Assembly (NCBI GenBank): GCA_946499505.1
Contig: CAMMSL010000003.1
Location: 90,653 to 154,652 of the forward strand
Source: an uncultured Lachnoclostridium sp.
GTDB lineage: Bacteria > Bacillota > Clostridia > Lachnospirales > Lachnospiraceae
Length of the DNA: 64,000 nt
Reading direction: 5' to 3'
Part shown: in pieces, positions 8,773-16,959 of the stretch
Layout: the number at the start of each line of letters is the position of its first letter
How positions within the stretch are numbered: the stretch's first letter is position 1
Notes under the pieces: model-generated
Seen by the model: only the letters and a program-made list of their open reading frames with translations
Database searches by the model: none
Told to the model about the DNA's origin: nothing
Made by a program: the position numbers and the translations under genes

Positions 8773-9130
8773 ATGCGATTTGCCGGAGTGACTGCCGAAT
8801 TCGATGAAGTAGAAAACGGACGGAGATGAGGCGCAGGAAGACTTAAAAAGAGAGGGACGGTATGTGAGGAAGGCGACTTCGAAGTAATTCGATGGAAAAA
8901 GTTAAGGCTCTAAAAGATGATGTTAAGCCTGAAAATGGGGTGTTTGAGTCGAAGACGAGTTCCCCATTTTCAGGCTTTGCTTTTAGTCAGCTTTCAGGGC
9001 CTTTAATTTTTCCCGAATTATGGAGCGGAGCCTGATGCACATGCCGTCCCTCTCGAAGAAAGTATTTCCATGCCTCATCTCCATCTGTTTTCGGATCTTA
9101 TATCATCAGATATTCAGTCCGGCAAACACG
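8773..9130. repeat. Long imperfect palindrome, unit 2 (arms about 170 bp)
   Basis: The stretch 8773-8940 matches the reverse complement of 8962-9130 along its length. Blocks include TTTGCCGGA, GAAAAC.GA.GGAGATGAGGC, GAGAGGGACGG.ATGTG, TAATTCG.GGAAAAA and a perfect central 16-bp stem (8925-8940 with 8962-8977) around a 21-base loop, followed by GCTTTTAG. The plus strand from 8813 can be read as KTDGDEAQEDLKREGRYV and the minus strand of the other arm as a related KTDGDEAWKYFLREGRHV, but an in-frame TAG precedes the first at 8810-8812. The outer ends and the CCTGAAA inner ends resemble those of unit 1. Confidence 0.65.
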
Positions 9131-9133
9131 AAT

Positions 9134-9634
9134 TTAATCCTGATACATCTTCATCCCCATCCACTGTTTCATATGATCTACCATCTTCGCATCGGGTTCG
9201 ATATAGATGCATACATTCTTCTGATCCATAGGCATCATGATCGCATATGCTTTAGCGGACGGATTACCGGATGTATAATCAAATACCTTATCCGGTTTAT
9301 ATGAATTTAATCTCGGCGATCCTTTCGGAGCGATAATTTCAGCACTCTGGATATCCAGACTCTTAAGGTGTTTACGTTTTGCCTTATTGTAGATCGCATC
9401 AATTTGCAGATCGTGGTTCAGGATCATGTACTCATATTCCACACTGAGTTTCGGGAAGATGAAATAGTAAGCGACTACTGCAAGGATGACTGCAATCACA
9501 AAAGAAAGAAAGCCGATAAAGGGCATACCGACTACCGCTACCGCTACGATCACAAGGATCACGAGAATGCGGACCGGAAGGTCATAGGCTTTAGGCCTGC
9601 GGGAGATAAGCTGTTCATATAATGCGTCGTTCAT
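9134..9634 (-). CDS. Small two-helix membrane protein, DUF6106-like
   Basis: A 166-residue protein with two adjacent hydrophobic helices (about residues 20-38 and 42-62) and a soluble C-terminal domain of mixed strands and helices. Length, the start MNDALYEQLISRR and the tail KMVDHMKQWMGMKMY recall a clostridial family annotated as DUF6106; I name it from memory and with reserve. Its start lies 3 bases after the stop of the PucR-type regulator, so the two are co-transcribed. The function is unknown. Confidence 0.7.
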   Translation of the reverse strand: MNDALYEQLISRRPKAYDLPVRILVILVIVAVAVVGMPFIGFLSFVIAVILAVVAYYFIFPKLSVEYEYMILNHDLQIDAIYNKAKRKHLKSLDIQSAEIIAPKGSPRLNSYKPDKVFDYTSGNPSAKAYAIMMPMDQKNVCIYIEPDAKMVDHMKQWMGMKMYQD

Positions 9635-9637
9635 AGT

Positions 9638-10543
9638 TTAATGATTCCTTTCTGATTGTAAATAATTGAGCACCATAATGGCTATTTTGAATGTCATGGC
9701 ATCTTCGAAAAGCCGGACATCAAGGCCGGTACGCTTCTCAATCTGTTCAAGACGGTAGATCAGCGTATTGCGGTGCATATGGAGCTGGCGGGATGTCTCT
9801 GCAATATTGAGATTATTCTGGAAGAAGCGGTTGATCGTACCGAGTGTTTCGTCATCAAACGATTCAGGTACATCGGATCCGAAGATTTCTTTCAGAAAGT
9901 TTTCGCAAAGAGAAACGGGAAGCTGATAGATCAGTCTTCCGATTCCAAGCTCATTGTAGGGAAATACTGTCTGTTCGGAGTAGAAAAGTTTGCCGACTTT
10001 CAGTGCAAGACTTGTCTCACGGAATGCTTCGGGCAGTTCCGTCAGATTTGTAATTACAAAGCTGTAGGAAAGCTGGACGCGGATCAGAGCTTCCGTACTC
10101 AGCGTATCAACGATAGTCCGTGCAATGCGGCGGCTGTCAGCTTCTGTCTCGCCCGAACGGAGAGGACGCAGCAAAGCCAGTGTATTTTCCGCAACAGGAA
10201 CGAGGTAAGTCTTGGTCTGTGCTGGAAACATATTTTTTAGTATTTCAGTCACTGTTTCGTCAATATGTCTGCATTCAAGAAGGAACAGCACGCGTCTGTC
10301 ATCCGGAGTAATATGAAGCCGGGCGGCCCGCTCTGTGATGTCATAGGCCGGAATTCCGCCGGTCATAAGCCCCTGAAGGAAATCTGTCTTATTATATTTT
10401 TCCTTGTAAGCTGTGCACAGACAGCGAATCTGAGCAACAGCCTGTTCCGCTGCTTCAGGTGAATCCGCGTTTACGTCCATTGAGACCCCGGTAATGCGTT
10501 TCAACTCTGCAAGTGCTTTTGTCAGTTCCTGTGTGTAATCCAT
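9638..10543 (-). CDS. PucR/CdaR-type transcriptional regulator
   Basis: About 301 residues. The C-terminus (about 240-295) is the PucR-type helix-turn-helix with NLNIAETSRQLHMHRNTLIY and YRLEQIEKRTGLD. The centre resembles the GGDEF-like sensory part of CdaR regulators. A longer reading frame begins at 10606, but its first 21 codons run into the terminator hairpin at 10575-10599; the ATG at 10543 has GGAGAAGAAAG before it and is chosen. Family members respond to metabolites such as purines or sugar diacids. The inducer here is not evident. Confidence 0.83.
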   Translation of the reverse strand: MDYTQELTKALAELKRITGVSMDVNADSPEAAEQAVAQIRCLCTAYKEKYNKTDFLQGLMTGGIPAYDITERAARLHITPDDRRVLFLLECRHIDETVTEILKNMFPAQTKTYLVPVAENTLALLRPLRSGETEADSRRIARTIVDTLSTEALIRVQLSYSFVITNLTELPEAFRETSLALKVGKLFYSEQTVFPYNELGIGRLIYQLPVSLCENFLKEIFGSDVPESFDDETLGTINRFFQNNLNIAETSRQLHMHRNTLIYRLEQIEKRTGLDVRLFEDAMTFKIAIMVLNYLQSERNH

Positions 10544-10568
10544 ACTTTCTTCTCCGTATTTCCCGTAT

Positions 10569-10600
10569 AAAAAGGCTGCACTCGTTAACCAAGTGCAGCC
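10569..10600 (-). terminator. Rho-independent terminator of the MsmK/UgpC gene
   Basis: On the minus strand, GGCTGCACT and AGTGCAGCC pair around a 9-base loop and are followed by TTTTTATA. It ends the upstream ATPase transcript and argues against the long start of the PucR-type regulator. Confidence 0.85.
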
Positions 10601-10700
10601 CCTCATATTATGATAGATAAGCGGTAAGCTTGCCGGTCAGGCAGACCAGCGGTGAATAGCATCTTTGCTGCCGCTCAGCTGCTATCCCAATTTTAAAGCA

Positions 10701-11813
10701 TTAGTTTGTAATCGTCAACTCTGTCTCTTTGTCAAATACGTGAATCTTCTCCATGTCGAGTGCGAATACAGCTTTGTCGCCTGTTCTCAGAGTAGTACGC
10801 GGATTTACACGTGCTGTCATCTGTGTTCCTTCTACATCAAAGTAAAGGAATACTTCAGCGCCGAGCAGCTCGTAAACTTTGATCGTAGAAGTGATCACGC
10901 TGTCCGGTGAGTTGCTGATGAATGCCTGTGAATCATGAACATCCTCAGGACGGATACCAAGTACGACTGTCTTTCCGTCATATCCGCCGTCGATGAGAGC
11001 TTTTTTCTTGGAAGCCGGTACTTTCAGTACATGCTCGCCGACTGTAAGAGTTACATCCTGTCCGTTTACTTTACATACAGCATCCATGAAGTTCATCTGC
11101 GGTGATCCGATGAATCCTGCTACGAACAGATTGCAAGGTGTATTGTAAAGGTTCTGAGGTGTGTCTACCTGCTGAACAACACCGTCTTTCATAACTACGA
11201 TTCTTGTACCAAGTGTCATAGCCTCTGTCTGGTCATGTGTTACGTAGATGATCGTAGCACCCAGATTCTCATGAAGCTTGGAAATCTCGATACGCATCTG
11301 GACTCTCAGTTTTGCATCCAGGTTGGAGAGAGGCTCGTCCATAAGGAATACCTTAGGATTACGAACGATCGCACGTCCCATAGCAACACGCTGTCTCTGT
11401 CCACCGGAAAGAGCCTTCGGTTTACGGTCAAGCAGCTTCTCAAGGTCAAGGATCCTTGCTGCCTCGCGGACTTTCTTGTCAATCTCGTCTTTCGGAACTT
11501 TACGAAGTTTCAGTCCGAATGCCATGTTGTCATATACTGTCATATGCGGATACAGAGCGTAGTTCTGGAATACCATTGCGATATCACGATCCTTCGGCTC
11601 TACATCATTCATAACTTTTCCGTCGATCTTCAGTGTACCGCCGGAGATGTCCTCCAGACCTGCGATCATACGAAGTGTTGTAGATTTACCACATCCTGAA
11701 GGTCCTACGAAGATGATGAACTCTTTGTCTTCGATGTCAAGATTGAAGTCCTTAACTGCGTGGAATCCGTTCGGATAAATTTTCTGAATACCCTCAAGTG
11801 ATAAGCTTGCCAT
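10701..11813 (-). CDS. msmK: Carbohydrate ABC transporter ATPase, UgpC/MsmK family
   Basis: A 370-residue MalK-type ATPase. It has Walker A GPSGCGKST (about residues 37-45), signature LSGGQRQR, Walker B VFLMDEPLSNLD, the switch His in YVTHDQ, and C-terminal OB/TOBE regulatory domains. It is a single-gene transcript with its own promoter and terminator and no permease beside it. That is the pattern of the shared ATPases MsmX/MsmK, which energise several sugar importers in Firmicutes. The importer at 54.2-57.5 kb in this window lacks an ATPase and is a likely client. AAGGAGG lies 11 bases before the ATG. Confidence 0.92.
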   Translation of the reverse strand: MASLSLEGIQKIYPNGFHAVKDFNLDIEDKEFIIFVGPSGCGKSTTLRMIAGLEDISGGTLKIDGKVMNDVEPKDRDIAMVFQNYALYPHMTVYDNMAFGLKLRKVPKDEIDKKVREAARILDLEKLLDRKPKALSGGQRQRVAMGRAIVRNPKVFLMDEPLSNLDAKLRVQMRIEISKLHENLGATIIYVTHDQTEAMTLGTRIVVMKDGVVQQVDTPQNLYNTPCNLFVAGFIGSPQMNFMDAVCKVNGQDVTLTVGEHVLKVPASKKKALIDGGYDGKTVVLGIRPEDVHDSQAFISNSPDSVITSTIKVYELLGAEVFLYFDVEGTQMTARVNPRTTLRTGDKAVFALDMEKIHVFDKETELTITN

Positions 11814-11860
11814 TTTATGTAGCCTCCTTAAAAATAATTGTTTTCGTTGAATCTGAAATC

Positions 11861-11889
11861 AGTATAATCCCGCAGGCGGAATCGGACAA
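11861..11889 (-). promoter_or_regulatory. Sigma-A promoter of msmK
   Basis: On the minus strand, TTGTCC (11884-11889) and TATACT (11861-11866) are separated by 17 bases, about 50 bases before the start codon. Confidence 0.75.
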
Positions 11890-11967
11890 TGTCACGAGTG
11901 ACTAAAAAAACGAAAAAATAATGTACATTTCGACCATAGGAGGGAAATACCATGGACGGAAAGCAGA

Positions 11968-11996
11968 TTGACGCGTGCCGAGAAATCCGCTACAAT
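11968..11996 (+). promoter_or_regulatory. Sigma-A promoter of the cyclophilin gene
   Basis: TTGACG (11968-11973) and TACAAT (11991-11996) are spaced by 17 bases. Transcription from about 12003 rules out start codons upstream and supports the ATG at 12061. Confidence 0.75.
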
Positions 11997-12060
11997 AGCT
12001 GTGTTTATAAATAAGCAGGAAGAATGCCTGCTCTACAGCAAGAAAGCGAGGAAAATCATT

Positions 12061-12579
12061 ATGGCAAATCCAGTTGTTACATTTGAGATGGAAAACGGCG
12101 ATATCATGAAAGCGGAGCTCTATCCGGAGATTGCTCCGAATACAGTGAGAAATTTTATTTCATTAGTAAATAAGGGATTCTATGACGGACTGATCTTTCA
12201 CCGTGTGATCCGCGGATTCATGATCCAGGGCGGCTGCCCCGACGGAAACGGGATGGGAGGTCCGGGCTACACGATCAAAGGTGAATTTTCTCAGAACGGA
12301 TTCAAGAATGACCTTGCCCATGATCCGGGAGTTCTTTCTATGGCAAGGGCAATGCATCCGGACTCGGCAGGAAGCCAGTTTTTTATCATGCACGAGAAAT
12401 CACCGCATCTTGACGGAGCATATGCAGCATTCGGGAAAATTATCGAGGGCATGGATGTGGTAAATAAGATTGCGGAAACAGCAACTGATTACAGTGACCG
12501 CCCGCTTGAGGATCAGAGAATGAAGAAAGTTACGGTGGAGACATTCGGGGAGACGTATGAAGAACCGGAGACTTTATAA
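12061..12579 (+). CDS. Cyclophilin-type peptidyl-prolyl cis-trans isomerase
   Basis: A 172-residue cytoplasmic cyclophilin that speeds proline isomerisation in folding proteins. The conserved core FHRVIRGFMIQGGCP, the Arg in that motif, GSQFFIMH and the substrate-pocket region HLDGAYAAFGKI are present. The reading frame is open further upstream to 11968, but the promoter lies inside that extension. There is no signal peptide. The next gene is htpG behind a heat-shock operator, so two folding helpers are neighbours, though they have separate promoters. Confidence 0.92.
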   Translation: MANPVVTFEMENGDIMKAELYPEIAPNTVRNFISLVNKGFYDGLIFHRVIRGFMIQGGCPDGNGMGGPGYTIKGEFSQNGFKNDLAHDPGVLSMARAMHPDSAGSQFFIMHEKSPHLDGAYAAFGKIIEGMDVVNKIAETATDYSDRPLEDQRMKKVTVETFGETYEEPETL

Positions 12580-12604
12580 AAAATTTATAATTTTCACACA
12601 ATTG

Positions 12605-12631
12605 TTAGCACTCTTTTTTGAAGAGTGCTAA
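12605..12631 (+). promoter_or_regulatory. Perfect CIRCE operator (HrcA site)
   Basis: TTAGCACTC at 12605-12613 and GAGTGCTAA at 12623-12631 flank exactly 9 bases, matching the CIRCE consensus without a mismatch. It lies 7 bases upstream of the htpG -35 box. HrcA normally binds CIRCE before groES and hrcA/dnaK, repressing them until heat shock. Its presence here predicts that htpG belongs to the HrcA regulon. Confidence 0.96.
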
Positions 12632-12638
12632 TTTTCTA

Positions 12639-12667
12639 TTGACTTTTCATTTTTTGCGTACTAGAAT
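12639..12667 (+). promoter_or_regulatory. Sigma-A promoter of htpG
   Basis: TTGACT (12639-12644) and TAGAAT (12662-12667) are spaced by 17 bases directly after the CIRCE element. The predicted start of transcription near 12674 excludes the upstream in-frame ATG at 12671. Confidence 0.88.
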
Positions 12668-12757
12668 GTATTGCAGGCACAGGATACAGCCTGTAACAGC
12701 CGGATGAACGAGGCTGATCAAGGAATATTCAGATACATTTTTAAAGAGGTGTTAAAG

Positions 12758-14845
12758 ATGGAAGTTAAAAAAGGAAACTTATCGATCGACAGCGAGAATA
12801 TATTTCCTATTATAAAGAAATGGGTATATTCCGACCACGATATTTTCGTCCGTGAGATGGTCTCAAACGGATGCGATGCGATTACGAAACTGAAGAAACT
12901 GGATATGATGGGAGAGTATGAACTCCCGGAAGGATATAAGCCGAAGATCGAGGTTATTGTAAATCCGGAAGAGAAGACGATGAAATTTATCGATAACGGT
13001 CTTGGCATGACAGCCGACGAGGTTGAGGAGTATATTACACAGATCGCATTTTCCGGTGCGACACAGTTCCTCGAGAAATATAAAGATAAGACGACAGAAG
13101 ACGATATGATCGGACATTTCGGTCTCGGATTTTATTCCGCATTCATGGTAGCGGATGAAGTTCAGATTGATACTCTTTCTTATAAAGAAGGAGCAACACC
13201 TGTACACTGGGCGAGCCAGGGCGGTACAGAGTACGAGATGCAGGACGGCAATAAGACGACAGTCGGTTCCGAGATCACCCTGTTCCTCAATGAGGATAGT
13301 CTGGAGTTCGCCAATGAGTACCGTGCAAGGGAAGTACTCGAAAAGTACTGCTCATTTATGCCGGTAGAGATTTTCCTCTCAAAGGCAAATGCGGAGCCTG
13401 AGTATGAGACGATAGATGAGGAAGACCTGCTTGATACAGACGAAGTGGTCGAGCACATCGAAGAAGAGAAGAAAGAAGGAGAAGAGGGCGAGCCGAAGAA
13501 GAAAGTAAAGATCGTAAAACGTCCGGTCTCCATCAGTGATACACATCCGCTGTGGGCAAAGAATCCGAGCGAGTGTACAAAAGATGAGTATATTGCATTT
13601 TACCGCAAGGTATTTATGGATTACAAGGAACCTCTGTTCTGGATCCATCTGAATATGGATTATCCGTTTAACTTAAAGGGTATTCTGTATTTCCCGAAGA
13701 TCAATACAGAGTACGAGTCCATTGAAGGAACGATCAAGCTGTATAACAATCAGGTATTCATCGCGGATAACATCAAAGAAGTGATTCCGGAGTTCCTGAT
13801 GGTATTAAAGGGAGTCATCGACTGTCCGGATCTGCCGCTGAACGTATCACGAAGCGCGCTGCAGAACGACGGCTTTGTAAATAAAGTTGCGGATTATATT
13901 TCCAAGAAAGTAGCGGACAAACTCGTGGGAATGTTCAAGACAGACCGTGAGAATTATGAGAAATACTGGGATGACATCAGCCCGTTCATCAAGTTCGGAT
14001 GCCTCAAAGACGAGAAGTTCGGCGAGAAGATGAAAGATTCCATGATCTACAAGAATCTGGATCACAAGTATCTGACTTTGGAGGATGTGATCAAAGAGAG
14101 CAAAGGCGGGGATACGGAAGAAAACAAAGAGACAGAGAACTCCGCTGCCGGGGCTGAAAGTGACAAGAAAGAAGAAAACGCCGGAGATACGGCGGAAACT
14201 TCCGATGGCGGAGAAGAGACAGACAAGGAAGAGAAGAAGACAAGCATCTACTATGTGACCGATGAGGTACAGCAGAGCCAGTACATCAATATGTTCAAGG
14301 CTCAGGGACAGGATGCTATTATCCTGACACACAACATCGATTCCGCTTTTGTGACATATCTGGAGCAGAAACATCAGGATCTGCAGTTCCTGAGAATTGA
14401 TGCGGATGTTCACGAGTCTTTGAAAGACGAAGTGGCTGAGGATGAGAAAGAAGACTTCCAGAAGACAGCAGACAGCCTTGTGGAAATATTCCGCAAAGAG
14501 CTGAATAATGACAAGCTGGATGTAAAAGTTGAGAAGCTGAAGGATGACAAAGTGGCATCCATGGCTGTTCTTTCCGAACAGGAGAGGCGTATGGCAGAGA
14601 TGATGAGGATGTACGGCATGAGCGGTATGGATCCGTCCATGTTCGGAACACAGGCTACCCTTGTCCTGAATGCAAACCATCCGCTTGTGAAATTCCTTGT
14701 TGAGCATAAGCGCAGCAAGAATGTGCCGATTATCTGTAAACAGCTCTATGATCTGGCAATGCTGGCCCATAAGCCGCTCAGTCCGGAAGAGATGACGGCA
14801 TTTGTACAGCGGAGTAATGATATTATGATGCTGCTGACAAAATAA
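12758..14845 (+). CDS. htpG: Molecular chaperone HtpG (Hsp90) with acidic insertion
   Basis: About 695 residues. The N-terminal GHKL ATPase has VSNGCDA, DNGLGMT and HFGLGFYS. The middle domain has the catalytic-loop region NVSRSALQNDG, and the C-terminal dimerisation domain ends near residue 695. The start chosen at 12758 follows AAAGAGGTG; the longer frame would begin before the transcript. Two charged segments stand out: a short EEEKKEGEEGEPKKK between N and middle domains (about residues 233-247) and a longer Glu-rich, Gly/Ser-containing stretch (about 450-495) between the middle and C-terminal domains. The second is not part of the E. coli protein as I know it. Expression should be under HrcA. 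Confidence 0.95.
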   Translation: MEVKKGNLSIDSENIFPIIKKWVYSDHDIFVREMVSNGCDAITKLKKLDMMGEYELPEGYKPKIEVIVNPEEKTMKFIDNGLGMTADEVEEYITQIAFSGATQFLEKYKDKTTEDDMIGHFGLGFYSAFMVADEVQIDTLSYKEGATPVHWASQGGTEYEMQDGNKTTVGSEITLFLNEDSLEFANEYRAREVLEKYCSFMPVEIFLSKANAEPEYETIDEEDLLDTDEVVEHIEEEKKEGEEGEPKKKVKIVKRPVSISDTHPLWAKNPSECTKDEYIAFYRKVFMDYKEPLFWIHLNMDYPFNLKGILYFPKINTEYESIEGTIKLYNNQVFIADNIKEVIPEFLMVLKGVIDCPDLPLNVSRSALQNDGFVNKVADYISKKVADKLVGMFKTDRENYEKYWDDISPFIKFGCLKDEKFGEKMKDSMIYKNLDHKYLTLEDVIKESKGGDTEENKETENSAAGAESDKKEENAGDTAETSDGGEETDKEEKKTSIYYVTDEVQQSQYINMFKAQGQDAIILTHNIDSAFVTYLEQKHQDLQFLRIDADVHESLKDEVAEDEKEDFQKTADSLVEIFRKELNNDKLDVKVEKLKDDKVASMAVLSEQERRMAEMMRMYGMSGMDPSMFGTQATLVLNANHPLVKFLVEHKRSKNVPIICKQLYDLAMLAHKPLSPEEMTAFVQRSNDIMMLLTK

Positions 14846-14895
14846 TGATGTAGACGTCGAAAGTATGACACAGAAGTAAATTCTGGCGGATAAAA

Positions 14896-14947
14896 GAAAC
14901 CCGGTGACAGAAAACTCAATTAGTGAGCTTCCCGTCATCGGGTTTTC
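14896..14947 (+). terminator. Terminator after htpG
   Basis: AAACCCGGTGAC (14897-14908) pairs with GTCATCGGGTTT (14934-14945) with one G-T pair, followed by TCTTATT. Confidence 0.75.
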
Positions 14948-14985
14948 TTATTGGTTTATGGCGCTGCTTCATAAGAGACCGGTGA

Positions 14986-15471
14986 TTATATCTTTTCGAA
15001 CGGGATCCCTTTCTGATGCAGAAATTTTTCTGCCATTTCATCCCAGATATGTTCCAGAGATTTATCTAGTGTAAAAGTCTTGAAAGATGTTCCGGTCACA
15101 CAGGTGAGATGTGTCCCGTCAAAGTGCAGGTTCAGATAGAGACCCTGTATTTCTTCCGGGCGGAGGGAAGAGGCATTCTGCTCGATCAGACGCTGGATAT
15201 TTTTCGGGGAAAGACAGAACACAAAGTGGAAACTCAGAGGAGTCCGTTTCCCCCGGATAATATGCAGACAGTATTCGCGGACATTTTTCCAACGGGAATA
15301 CTCCGGCAGGCTCGCATCGCTGTCAAAGAATCCTTTTTGGATGAAACCGTCAATACGGAATGTATTAAATGTTACGATCTCCCCCTCTATGAAGCAGAAA
15401 CTGTCAAAAGTGTCTTTTAGAAAAAGCTGTGATGTAAAGTCTTTAATGTCGGTCAAAGATAATGATATCAT
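14986..15471 (-). CDS. Uncharacterised protein, DUF5721-like
   Basis: A 161-residue soluble protein without signal or membrane helix. The start MISLSLTDIKDFTSQLF and overall length recall the Lachnospiraceae family annotated as DUF5721; this is recognition by memory, not by search. It lies alone, convergent with htpG and divergent from the O-acetylation cluster. No catalytic motif can be pointed to. Confidence 0.72.
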   Translation of the reverse strand: MISLSLTDIKDFTSQLFLKDTFDSFCFIEGEIVTFNTFRIDGFIQKGFFDSDASLPEYSRWKNVREYCLHIIRGKRTPLSFHFVFCLSPKNIQRLIEQNASSLRPEEIQGLYLNLHFDGTHLTCVTGTSFKTFTLDKSLEHIWDEMAEKFLHQKGIPFEKI

Positions 15472-15560
15472 TTCAGCAAATACCCCCTGATCTGTCCTTA
15501 TCCCATCATATCATAAAAAGCATGTTTTGTAATAAGGAAATTCAGGACACATCGGCGTCA

Positions 15561-15589
15561 TTGACTTTTACGCCGAAAAATTTTATTAT
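15561..15589 (+). promoter_or_regulatory. Promoter of the O-acetylation cluster
   Basis: TTGACT (15561-15566) and TATTAT (15584-15589) are spaced by 17 bases, about 80 bases before the first gene of the cluster. Confidence 0.75.
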
Positions 15590-15670
15590 TATAAGGTATC
15601 GTGGCTTATTACAGCTAAAAACAGAGAAATCAATACAAACATCTTTTCGAAGAGAAAGTCGGAAGAATCT

Positions 15671-16438
15671 ATGATAAAAATAAAACGTAAGACAAAGCGT
15701 TATCTTATACTTTTGGGCCTGGCAGCGGCAGTTATCATTCTGGTGCTCATCATTGTTCACGGAGTGAGGAGCGTACTGCGTCCGAGTACAGATACTTCTG
15801 CCGGACTGGAATATATCCAGCAGGAAGAGGCGGGAAGCGTTTCAGCGATCGAAGACAAGATAAATCTGCTGGAACAGCAGGAAAGAGCGGCAGCCGGGGA
15901 CAGCGAGGATACGCGCAGCGTGAAGGAAAAATTCAGCGGGGTGGTCGTGATCGGCGACTCGGTAACACAGGGATTTTCAGAATATGATATCCTCAATACT
16001 TCCAGTGTGGTCTCAAAGATAGGGGTACATCTGTACGAGACGGATGAATTGATCACCCAGGCGGAGGCGCTTAGCCCGGGAACAGTTTTTCTCGCCCTGG
16101 GGAGAAATGACCTGGCAGCCACAGAGGGAGATGTGGATAAGTTTATATCTCAGTACACAGACGTGCTGGATCAGATTGCAAATGAAATACCGGATGCCAA
16201 TATCTTCGTCAATTCCATCTTTCCGGTACAGGAGAGTGCAATTGAGGATGATCCCTATCTCGCAGATATAGCCGATTATAATGCGGCTTTGAAGGAACTG
16301 TGTGACAGCAGGAGCATCGGATTTATTGACAATACGGATCTTGTGGAGGATCAGTATTTTGAGCCGGACGGTCAGCATTTTAAAGCAGACTTTTATCCAA
16401 TCTGGGCAGAGCACATGGCGGAGGTGGCAGCACTATGA
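15671..16438 (+). CDS. Membrane-anchored SGNH/GDSL hydrolase
   Basis: A 255-residue protein with an N-terminal basic stretch and one transmembrane helix (about residues 10-35), so the catalytic domain faces outside. The nucleophile Ser97 sits in VIGDSVTQG, GRND lies in block III, and the C-terminal Asp and His occur in EPDGQHFK. With the MBOAT and DHHW genes downstream it should take part in O-acetylation or deacetylation of a cell-surface polymer. It is the first gene of the cluster and overlaps the next by 4 bases. Confidence 0.86.
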   Translation: MIKIKRKTKRYLILLGLAAAVIILVLIIVHGVRSVLRPSTDTSAGLEYIQQEEAGSVSAIEDKINLLEQQERAAAGDSEDTRSVKEKFSGVVVIGDSVTQGFSEYDILNTSSVVSKIGVHLYETDELITQAEALSPGTVFLALGRNDLAATEGDVDKFISQYTDVLDQIANEIPDANIFVNSIFPVQESAIEDDPYLADIADYNAALKELCDSRSIGFIDNTDLVEDQYFEPDGQHFKADFYPIWAEHMAEVAAL

Positions 16439-16920
16439 CATCAAAAAGACCAGGCATAGCCTATATTATGAAGTATGTTGTGTTTGTTCTGATCATAGGG
16501 TTTGTGGTGCTGCTCATGCTGTTTATGAGCGGGAGCAATAAGCCCTTTGAGGAAGTTAGCAAATCAGTAGAAGACTCCCTTGACACGGAGGCGCTGACAG
16601 TACAGGATACAGCCGTATTTAAGCGTAATTTCGGCCTGAATGCAGCGGATTATACCGGTGTCTTGTACTATTCTTCCGGAGCGAATATGTCTGCTGAGGA
16701 AGTGCTTCTTGTAAAGGTAAAAAGAGACAGTCAGGTACAGGAAGTAGTGGATGCTATTGATGAGAGGATTCAGTCTCGTATCAATGATTTCGAGGGGTAT
16801 GCACCCGATGAGGTAAAGCTGCTCGAGGATGCGAGACAGAGTGTGAGAGGAACTTATATCTTTTATGCATGCTCACCGGATGCGGACCGTTATCTGAGCA
16901 TTTTTAGCGGCAGTCTGTAA
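16435..16920 (+). CDS. DUF4358 family membrane-anchored protein
   Basis: A 161-residue protein with one N-terminal helix (about residues 12-34) and an extracellular domain containing VLLVKVKRDSQVQEV and ending in YLSIFSGSL. It matches the pattern of DUF4358 proteins, which in Clostridia regularly accompany MBOAT acyltransferases. The gene begins inside the stop of the SGNH hydrolase (ATGA) and precedes the MBOAT gene by 39 bases. The function is unknown; a structural or substrate-presenting subunit is plausible. Confidence 0.8.
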   Translation: MTSKRPGIAYIMKYVVFVLIIGFVVLLMLFMSGSNKPFEEVSKSVEDSLDTEALTVQDTAVFKRNFGLNAADYTGVLYYSSGANMSAEEVLLVKVKRDSQVQEVVDAIDERIQSRINDFEGYAPDEVKLLEDARQSVRGTYIFYACSPDADRYLSIFSGSL

Positions 16921-16959
16921 ATACGCCGCATTAGCCTGTAAACAGAGAGGAAAGAACGG

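Noticed and set aside
8629-8829. Plus-strand open frame across the junction of the two palindromic units.
   Set aside because: It crosses a 19-bp perfect hairpin and parts of both palindromes; composition is not protein-like.
11952-12014. A 20-codon open frame with a perfect AGGAGG upstream before the cyclophilin gene.
   Set aside because: It overlaps a consensus promoter (TTGACG-17-TACAAT) whose transcript starts inside it; no recognisable peptide and no downstream coupling.
13847-14938. Long minus-strand open frame opposite htpG.
   Set aside because: It mirrors the codon pattern of htpG on the other strand and has no domain resemblance.
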